The notes under the pieces were generated by a model. The model was not told the origin of the DNA and ran no database searches. It worked only from the letters and a program-made list of their open reading frames with translations. This document shows, piece by piece, positions 1 through 5,110 of a DNA stretch of 5,110 nucleotides. Numbering within the stretch: position 1 is the first letter of the stretch; every line of letters begins with the position of its first letter. This DNA is from Thermoflexus sp042408365 (GTDB taxonomy: Bacteria > Chloroflexota > Anaerolineae > Thermoflexales > Thermoflexaceae): NCBI RefSeq assembly GCF_042408365.1, contig NZ_JBHOQJ010000079.1, positions 1 through 5,110 on the forward strand. The letters are read 5' to 3'. A program made the translations under genes and the position numbers.

Positions 1-38
1 GCTTAGGCGGCCCGCACCTCACGAAGTCTTGATAAGGA

Positions 39-82
39 TAATAAAAACGGGGGCGGATCTTCTTAAGAGATCCACCCCCGTT
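39..82 (-). terminator. Intrinsic terminator of the 23S transcript
   Basis: On the minus strand a 15-pair stem (82-68 with 60-46, one G-U pair, very G+C-rich) closes a 7-nt loop and is followed by a T-rich run (GTTTTTATTAT). It starts 7 nt past the processing stem and about 50 nt past the mature 23S 3' end. No 5S rRNA or tRNA lies between, so 23S is the last gene of this transcript. Positions 1-38 beyond it show nothing recognisable. Confidence 0.92.
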
Positions 83-89
83 ATGTTTC

Positions 90-140
90 CAACCGAACAG
101 AGCGTGGCTCAGGGAACGAGTTCTCCGCGTCACGTGTAAG
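90..140 (-). repeat. 3' half of the pre-23S processing stem
   Basis: Positions 90-106 are perfectly complementary to 5080-5096, and 107-140 pair with 5021-5054 with only two non-identical positions. Together they form a stem of about 51 pairs enclosing the whole 23S gene, broken by a 25-nt bulge on the 5' side. Such stems are the usual RNase III substrate in bacterial rRNA maturation. The innermost part includes the mature 3' end. Confidence 0.85.
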
Positions 141-260
141 CCCTCGGCCGTTAGTACCGCTCAGCTTCACCCGTTACCGGGCTTCCACCTGCGGCCTATC
201 TAACCGGTAGTCTCCCGGCGGCCTTACCCGGTCAAAGCCGGTGGGGGGCCTTATCTTGGG

Positions 261-298
<38 letters not shown>

Positions 299-351
299 TC
301 CGGACATTGGCTACCCGGCGATGCCGCTGGCGCGACAACCGGCACACCAGA

Positions 352-387
<36 letters not shown>

Positions 388-405
388 CACCCCTCAAGCC
401 CCCAA

Positions 406-457
<52 letters not shown>

Positions 458-465
458 ACGTACCG

Positions 466-499
<34 letters not shown>

Positions 500-521
500 T
501 GTCCAGCCCCAGGATGCGATG

Positions 522-932
522 CACGTTTCCCCACCGTTTCCGGTGGCGCAGACTATATCATCACCCTGACCATCGCCCGTCAGGGGTCCGGCGTGTGATA
601 GCCGCCATAGATTGGGAGCTCCAGCCGAGCTCCCGGGCAGGCTATCTCGGGCCCAAGGCCCTCAGTCGTTACGGGGTCAGAGGAGCTTATATTCCATAAC
701 AGGAGGTATATGGGGACGGATCTGGTTGTGGCGATGTCCGCCGTCCATATACCATACTGCCAGAGCAAACGTTGTGGTCAACAGCGAAACAGGCTCCGGC
801 AGCATTTTCAGCTCCTCGACTTCCCACGGGATTACCCTCGATCCCAGGAGCTTCCTCCCGGTCGTTAGGGCTCCCCCGTTATAAGCCGGATGTGACCCGC
901 AGGGTTACCCCTGCGGGGGCCCAACTGGCTTG
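522..932 (-). ncRNA. ORF-less group I intron after 23S position 2511
   Basis: Self-splicing intron of 411 nt inserted after the base equivalent to E. coli U2511, between GATGTCGGCT and CATCGCATCC, next to the peptidyl-transferase centre. The 5' exon ends in U (933) and the intron ends in G (522). P1 is seven perfect pairs: GGCTCAA (936-930) with TTGGGCC (924-918), loop GCCAG, U-G wobble at the splice site. The P7 strands contain GACT (667-664, within GTAACGACTGA) and AGTC (554-551, within GATATAGTCTG). P9 is CCACCG-GAAA-CGGTGG (546-531). P8 is probably CCCTGAC (587-581) with GTCAGGG (572-566). P6 (GAGGAGCT 817-810 with AGCTCCTC 687-680) is expanded by about 120 nt. No endonuclease frame or remnant is visible, so its mobility would depend on a protein encoded elsewhere or has been lost. 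The core is a close relative of the L1951 intron. Confidence 0.92.
705..753 (-). other. Stem-loop in the expanded P6 region of the 2511 intron
   Basis: GGTATATGGACGG (753-741) pairs with CCGTCC-CC-ATATACC (719-705), 13 pairs with a two-base bulge, around a 21-nt loop. It lies inside P6 of the ORF-less intron, where the related L1951 intron has only a short GAAA-type hairpin. It is probably a peripheral domain stabilising the ribozyme; a specific role is not known. Confidence 0.6.
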
Positions 933-986
933 AGCCGACATCGAGGTGCCGAGCGAGGCCGTCGATGTGAACTCTTGGGCCTCACC

Positions 987-1021
<35 letters not shown>

Positions 1022-1462
1022 TCCACGGCCCTTCCACACGGAGCCGTGGGGTCACTAGGCCCGGCTTTCGCCCCTGCTCGGCATGTCTGCCTCGCAGTCA
1101 AGCCCCCTTATGCCCTTGCACTCAACGGCGGGTTTCCATTCCGCCTGAGGGGACCTTTGGGCGCCTCCGTTACCTTTTAGGAGGCTGCCGCCCCAGCAAA
1201 ACTGGCAACCAGGCACTGTCCGCTGCCCGGGTTCACGGGTCAGCGTTAGGGCCAAGATTTGACCAGGGTGGTATTTCACCGGCGGCTCCACCCAGGCTGG
1301 CGCCCAGGCTTCTCAGCCTCCCACCTATCCTACACAGGCCAAACCCTAACCCAATACCAGGCTCCAGTAAAGCTCCACGGGGTCTTTTTGTCCCGCTGCG
1401 GGCACTGCGCGTCTTCACGCAGTTCGCAGTTTCGCCGGGACCCTCCTTGGGACAGCGCCCCG

Positions 1463-1493
<31 letters not shown>

Positions 1494-1525
1494 CGCGTTT
1501 CCCCTGAGTTTCCTCAGGGCGCAGA

Positions 1526-2023
1526 CTATCCCTTCATCTCACCGAGCAACCGTAGGAGGTCGTCCTTCGCGTATTTCCGCCGGCCAGAGGGATTCATCGA
1601 GTAAGCCATCTCGATGATCTCCCGCAGATAATCCGGGTTCAGGTGGTAATTCGCGTGCACCCACCGAACGATCTGGGCGAACTTCTCGAAGTCCTCCCTT
1701 TTCGCCCCGGCCAGCGGATACTTCTCGAAGTGGGGGATGATTTTCCGGACCAGATCGGTTGTCGAGCGAACCTCGTACTTGTATGTCCGATCCGACCGGC
1801 TGTATCGGATCCCCCCACATCCGAAGAAGTTTCGCAACCTCTTCAGGAGATCCAGGTCCCGTTCGGAGAGGGAGACCGAGAAGGAGGGCCTCGTTTCAAT
1901 CCCCACCCGTAGTTTCGGGCGCCGGTTGAAACTCACCATAAAGGTGCCCTCTCCCTCCACAAGACCGGTCACATACCATGGATGCAACCGCACACCTCCT
2001 TTTGGCCTGAAGGACGCCTCCAT
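1526..2023 (-). CDS. LAGLIDADG homing endonuclease in intron L1951
   Basis: Predicted homing endonuclease for the L1951 site, 165 residues from the ATG at 2023. The single LAGLIDADG helix is at about 16-26 (WYVTGLVEGEG), with E25 at the catalytic acid position. Then come strand-rich segments (TFMVSF 27-32; PSFSVSL 46-52), RLRNFFGCGGIRYS (62-75), YKYEVRSTTDLVRKIIPHFEKYPL (81-104), DFEKFAQIV (111-119) and a helical basic tail. One motif implies a homodimer. The true start is uncertain: the ATG has a GA-rich site partly held in a hairpin, whereas an internal TTG at 1987 (residue 13) has AGGAGG 7 nt upstream, gives 153 residues and places the motif as in the L1931 enzyme. I favour TTG. The TAG stop (1528-1526) overlaps the 3' P7 strand of the ribozyme. 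The frame is intact. The protein is clearly diverged from the L1931 enzyme, so it is not a recent copy. Confidence 0.92.
   Translation of the reverse strand: MEASFRPKGGVRLHPWYVTGLVEGEGTFMVSFNRRPKLRVGIETRPSFSVSLSERDLDLLKRLRNFFGCGGIRYSRSDRTYKYEVRSTTDLVRKIIPHFEKYPLAGAKREDFEKFAQIVRWVHANYHLNPDYLREIIEMAYSMNPSGRRKYAKDDLLRLLGEMKG
1995..2000 (-). promoter_or_regulatory. Ribosome binding site favouring an internal TTG start
   Basis: AGGAGG lies 7 nt before TTG at 1987-1985, in frame with the L1951 endonuclease and just upstream of its HPWYVTGLVEGEG motif. It is a better site than the one before the ATG at 2023. It suggests translation begins at TTG, and that the first 12 residues of the longer frame are not made. 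Confidence 0.6.
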
Positions 2024-2030
2024 AGTTGCC

Positions 2031-2057
2031 CCCTTCTTCTGCCGGTGGGCAGAAGGG
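2031..2057 (-). other. Hairpin upstream of the L1951 endonuclease gene
   Basis: CTTCTGCC (2055-2048) pairs perfectly with GGCAGAAG (2043-2036) around a CACC loop, with two further pairs across an AA bulge. The 3' foot overlaps the GA-rich stretch that would serve as ribosome binding site for the ATG at 2023. It lies in the P8 region of the intron, so it may be a peripheral ribozyme helix, a translation control element, or both. Confidence 0.5.
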
Positions 2058-2255
2058 TGAGAGCCGGCGTTTTGCGCACCGGAGGTGAGTGCGCCTCCCC
2101 TTTCGGGTCAGTCGTTACGGGGTCAATCCGTCGCTTTCGCTCCGGACGACTTCCCTCGGGGTTACCCACTGCGGCCCCGCTCCCGCAGGAGGGCTTCCCC
2201 GATATGAGCCGGCTTTCATTCCCCTCTCGCGAGGGGAAGGGGCAAGTTCCCACTT

Positions 2256-2275
2256 ACCCGACAAGGAATTTCGCT
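2256..2275 (-). other. rrl: 20-nt micro-exon of 23S rRNA between two introns
   Basis: The segment from AGCGAAATT to GTCGGGT corresponds to E. coli 1932-1951 base for base in length. It is the only 23S sequence between the L1931 and L1951 introns. It is part of domain IV next to helix 69 and is needed in the mature rRNA, so both introns must splice exactly to keep it. Its 5' end is the 3' exon of one ribozyme and its 3' end the 5' exon of the other. Confidence 0.92.
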
Positions 2276-2314
2276 CACCGTGTTCCGTGACTTTCGCCAC
2301 GGGGTGGACCATCT

Positions 2315-2324
2315 CTTCATCCGG
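2315..2324 (-). repeat. Direct repeat CCGGATGAAG, copy at the end of the endonuclease gene
   Basis: This is the second copy of the 10-nt repeat. It contains the TGA stop of the L1931 endonuclease and leads directly into the 3' P7 strand. Its CCGGATG part can pair with CATCCGG at 2787-2781 to form P8 in the folded intron. The gene between the copies would then be a single loop insertion. Confidence 0.75.
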
Positions 2325-2766
2325 CCAAGAGCTCCTGGCGGATTTGCTCCAGAGCAGGGCGGTTGGCGGAGTTCATCTGCGCGGCGATCTTAATGATCTC
2401 CAGCAGCCCCTCTCGGGTCCGGTGCCGCCCCTCCTTCATTAGGAGGATGATTTTTCGAAACCGACGCATCTCGACATTCTTCCGAGTTTTCAGAGGATGC
2501 TGCAGGAAGAAGTCGCAGATGCGCTCCAGACACTCCAGCCGCCGCACCCGATAAGCGTAGCGATCTTCGTGGTTGGGGCGGACCACACCGCAGCGGAAGA
2601 ACCGCTTGAGGGCGTAGAGCACCTGGATATCGCGACGGTGTTGGACAACCACAAATTCAGGCAGCACCTGATATCCGATGGTCATGGAGGGGTGACGCTG
2701 GATCGAAACGTGAAAGCAGCCTTCACCATCCACGAACCCCACCACCCAATCTGGAGACAGCTTCAT
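2317..2766 (-). CDS. LAGLIDADG homing endonuclease in intron L1931
   Basis: A 149-residue protein predicted to cut intronless 23S DNA at the L1931 site so that repair copies the intron in. The single LAGLIDADG helix is at residues 7-16 (WVVGFVDGEG), with E15 in the place of the catalytic metal-binding acid. One motif and this length imply a homodimer like I-CreI. The family pattern continues with a strand-rich part at about 17-43 (CFHVSI...LPEFVVV), the segment ALKRFFRCGVV at 52-62, YAYRVRRLECLERICDFFLQHPL at about 70-92, and a helical, basic C-terminal half. The start is well supported: AGGAGG lies 6 nt before ATG and the motif begins 7 residues in. The TGA stop lies 5 nt before the 3' P7 strand, so the gene fits inside the P8 loop. 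It is transcribed with the rRNA and so translated only from precursor or excised intron. No frameshift or missing motif residue is seen, so it is probably active, although cleavage is untested. Confidence 0.93.
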   Translation of the reverse strand: MKLSPDWVVGFVDGEGCFHVSIQRHPSMTIGYQVLPEFVVVQHRRDIQVLYALKRFFRCGVVRPNHEDRYAYRVRRLECLERICDFFLQHPLKTRKNVEMRRFRKIILLMKEGRHRTREGLLEIIKIAAQMNSANRPALEQIRQELLAG

Positions 2767-2770
2767 CCGG
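2761..2770 (-). repeat. Direct repeat CCGGATGAAG, copy at the start of the endonuclease gene
   Basis: This 10-nt copy contains the start codon of the L1931 endonuclease. An identical copy lies at 2324-2315 at the gene's stop codon. Both copies are complementary to CATCCGG at 2787-2781 through their CCGGATG part. The flanking bases differ, so the repeat is exactly 10 nt. Confidence 0.75.
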
Positions 2771-2772
2771 AG

Positions 2773-2778
2773 CCTCCT
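2773..2778 (-). promoter_or_regulatory. Ribosome binding site of the L1931 endonuclease
   Basis: AGGAGG lies 6 nt upstream of the ATG at 2766. It sits in the 10-nt loop of a possible 7-bp hairpin, CATCCGG (2787-2781) with CCGGATG (2770-2764), whose 3' arm contains the start codon. The site itself is therefore exposed while the ATG may be paired. Confidence 0.8.
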
Positions 2779-2975
2779 GACCGGATGCCCAGCGTATGGC
2801 CTCTGAGGATCCTCCCGACGGTGAAACCGGGAGTTTCCTGCGGATTGCCCAATCCCTCGCCATTTTTACGCCGGCGTTGAGCCGGAGACGTAGGGAGGGC
2901 TCTCAGGGCTTCCCCGCATATAGCCGGGTATTGCCCCGCCGGTTGCCCGGCGGGCAGGCAGCGCCTTTCCGGCGA

Positions 2976-3021
<46 letters not shown>

Positions 3022-3050
3022 GTTCAGGGCTACACCGGCCGAAGCCGGGT

Positions 3051-3088
<38 letters not shown>

Positions 3089-3843
3089 GGCCCCTATACT
3101 TCCCCTTACGGGTTAGCAGAGACCTGTGGTTTAGGTAACCAGTCGCCAGGGCCTGTTCACTGCGGCCTCCTCGGGCTCGGCCCGAAGGCCTCACCCTACA
3201 CGAGGCACCCCTTCTCCCGAAGTTACGGGGTCAGTTTGCCGAGTTCCCTAAGGAGGGTTCTCCCGTCCGCCTTAGCGCGCTTACGCCAGCCTACCGGTGT
3301 CGGTTTGCGGTACGGGCACCCGGGCTTCAACGCTTAGAGGCTTTTCTCGGCAGTGTGGGCTCGACCACTTCCGCCGGGTTTCCCCGGCTCGCCATCATCC
3401 CTCAGGCTCCGGCGGCGGATTTGCCTACCGCCTTCATCGCCCTAAGGACTTGGCACCGGCACAGCCAGCGGCCGGCTGGCCTACCCTCCTGCGTCCCCCC
3501 TTCGCTCCACCCGGGTGGGGCCGGAATATTAACCGGCTGTCCATCGGCTACGCCTTTCGGCCTCGCCTTAGGTCCCGCCTAACCCGACGCGGATCGACCT
3601 TGCGTCGGAAACCTTAGGCCTTCGGCGGACGCGGTTCTCACGCGTCTTCCGCTACTCGTGCCGGCATTCTCACTTCCGCACGCTCCACGCGTCCTCACGG
3701 TCGCGCTTCTACGCGTGCGGAACGCTCCCCTACCATTCCTGCGCCTCATCGACGCAGGAATCCGCTGCTTCGGCGCCGGGCTTGAGCCCCGTTACATTTT
3801 CGGCGCAGGGCCGCTCGACCAGTGAGCTGTTACGCACTCTTTA

Positions 3844-3879
<36 letters not shown>

Positions 3880-4451
3880 ATAGCAGCCCCACATCCTTTC
3901 CCACTGAGCCCGGACTTGGGGGCCTTAGCAGGCGGTCTGGGTTGTTCCCCTCTCGACCATGGAGGTTATCCCCCACGGTCCGACTCCCACGCTGCACGTG
4001 GCGGCATTCGGAGTTTGACAGGGTTCGGTAGCATAACGCCCCTAGCCCTACCAGTGCTCTACCTCCGCCACGGACCGCGTGAGGCTAGCCCTCAAGCTAT
4101 TTCGGGGAGAACGAGCTATCTCCGGGTTCGGTTGGCATATCACCTCTACCCACAGCTCATCCCACACCTTTGCACTGGTGATGGGTTCGGGCCTCCACGG
4201 GGGATTAGCCCCGCTTCACCCTGGCCATGGGTAGCTCACCCGGTTTCGCGTCTACTCCTGGCGACGAAACGCCCTGTTCGGACTCGCTTTCGCTCCGGCT
4301 CCGGGTGTGACCCCCTTAGCCTTCGCCACCAAGAGTAACTCGCCGGCTCATTCTCCGAAAGGCACGCCCTCAGGCATTGCCCCCGAAGGGGCCATAGCCC
4401 TCGGACCGCTTGTAGGCATGCGGTTTCAGGTTCTATTTCACTCCCCTCACC

Positions 4452-4485
<34 letters not shown>

Positions 4486-5020
4486 GCGCTATCGGTCGCC
4501 AAGGGTATTTAGCCTTGGAGGGTGGTCCCCCCTGCTTCCCACGACCTTCCACGTGGGCCGTGGTACTCGGGATCCCATCCCCGGGAGGCCTTCGACCTTT
4601 CGCCTACGGGGCTATCACCCTCTATGGCGGGCCTTTCCAGACCGCTTCGGCTAGGCCAAGGCTTGGTAACTCCCTGAGACGTCCGAGGCCGCCTCCGGAT
4701 GGGTCCCACAACCCCCACAGGGCAACGCCCTCGGGCTTTTGCACCCTGTGGGTTTAGGCTCTTCCCCGTTCGCTCGCCACTACTAGGGGAATCTCAATTG
4801 ATTTCTTTTCCTGGGGGTACTAAGATGTTTCAGTTCCCCCCGTGCCCCTCCGTGGCCTATGGATTCAGCCACGGATGCCTGGGGTTCACCCCAGGCAGGT
4901 TTCCCCATTCGGGCACCCCCGGGTCATAGCGCCCGCACACGGCTCCCCGAGGCTTTTCGCAGTGTGCCGCGCCCTTCATCGGCCCTTGGCGCCAAGGCAT
5001 CCACCGCATGCCCTTACTCG

Positions 5021-5096
5021 CTTACACGTGACGCGGAGAACCCGTTTCCTGAGCTGCCCGCGTTGCTTTCACTCGCTCTCACGCTCTGTTCGGTTG
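5021..5096 (-). repeat. 5' half of the pre-23S processing stem
   Basis: This is the partner of 90-140. The outer block is 5096-5080 and the inner block 5054-5021, separated by an unpaired 25-nt stretch (5079-5055) that has no partner on the 3' side. The inner block includes the mature 5' end of 23S at about 5027. Confidence 0.85.
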
Positions 5097-5106
5097 TTAA
5101 GGTGCA
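5094..5106 (-). promoter_or_regulatory. boxA-like antitermination element before 23S
   Basis: TGCACCTTAACAA on the minus strand resembles the bacterial rRNA boxA (E. coli type TGCTCTTTAACAA). It sits immediately before the processing stem, where spacer boxA elements are found. It would be the RNA site for the NusB/NusE antitermination complex, which helps polymerase complete a long, structured transcript. The call rests on similarity and position only. Confidence 0.5.
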
Positions 5107-5110
5107 CCCC

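Larger units (their letters stand above)
1494..2255 (-). mobile_element. Group I intron L1951 with a LAGLIDADG endonuclease gene
   Basis: Self-splicing intron of 762 nt after the base equivalent to E. coli U1951, between GTCGGGT and AAGTTCCGACC. The 5' exon ends in U (2256) and the intron ends in G (1494). P1 is eight pairs: GGGTAAGT (2259-2252) with ACTTGCCC (2247-2240), loop GGGA, with the U-G wobble at the splice site. A CCCCTC-GCGA-GAGGGG hairpin (2236-2221) is a likely P2. The P7 strands contain GACT (2113-2110, within GTAACGACTGA) and AGTC (1527-1524, within GATAGTCTG). P9 is CCCTGAG-GAAA-CTCAGGG (1519-1502). The endonuclease gene lies between the P7 strands. L1951 is the position of a Coxiella burnetii 23S intron, as I recall. 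The core closely resembles that of the intron at 2511, sharing an 18-nt identical block around the 5' P7 strand. Confidence 0.94.

Noticed and set aside
612..884. Possible degraded endonuclease gene in the ORF-less intron.
   Set aside because: The plus-strand frame here is antisense, and no LAGLIDADG-like remnant is seen on the minus strand. The space between the P7 strands is only about 100 nt and is filled by hairpins.
1539..1820. Second minus-strand frame overlapping the L1951 endonuclease.
   Set aside because: It is an out-of-frame shadow of the LAGLIDADG gene, with no motif of its own.
3610..3780. Possible extra insertion in exon 1, which is about 120 nt longer than the E. coli equivalent.
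   Set aside because: The sequence follows the normal bacterial helix order with no splice signals, and length differences here are usual variation in expansion helices.

Overview
The window holds one bacterial 23S rRNA gene on the minus strand (about 5027 down to 132), interrupted by three group I introns. No ordinary protein operon is present. The rRNA is bacterial: its exons can be followed helix by helix against E. coli 23S, including the GTPase-associated centre, helix 69, the peptidyl-transferase loop and the sarcin-ricin loop. The rRNA and introns are G+C-rich throughout, and introns at the L1931 and L1951 positions are known from thermophilic and other bacteria. I therefore infer a thermophilic bacterium, possibly of the Chloroflexota, but the phylum is a low-confidence guess.

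Layout in the direction of transcription (right to left): a boxA-like antitermination element and the 5' half of a long pre-23S processing stem (about 5106-5021); exon 1 (5027-2977); intron L1931 (2976-2276), which carries a LAGLIDADG homing endonuclease; a 20-nt micro-exon (2275-2256); intron L1951 (2255-1494), which carries a second LAGLIDADG homing endonuclease; exon 3 (1493-933); an ORF-less intron after E. coli position 2511 (932-522); exon 4 (521-132); the 3' half of the processing stem (140-90); and a strong intrinsic terminator (82-39). Removing the three introns (701, 762 and 411 nt) leaves about 3022 nt. Exons 2, 3 and 4 measure 20, 561 and 390 nt, against 20, 560 and 393 nt for the same E. 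coli intervals, which independently supports the splice sites.

Each intron has a 5' exon ending in U, an intron ending in G, a P1 helix with a U-G wobble at the splice site, recognisable P7 strands and a GAAA-capped P9. L1951 and L2511 share an 18-nt identical core block and belong to one lineage; L1931 has a different P7 and is a separate lineage. Both endonuclease genes sit between the two P7 strands (the P8 region), on the same strand as the rRNA. By family knowledge the introns self-splice from the pre-rRNA, and the endonucleases cut intronless 23S alleles to spread the introns. There is no 5S rRNA gene between the 23S 3' end and the terminator, so 5S is probably encoded elsewhere.
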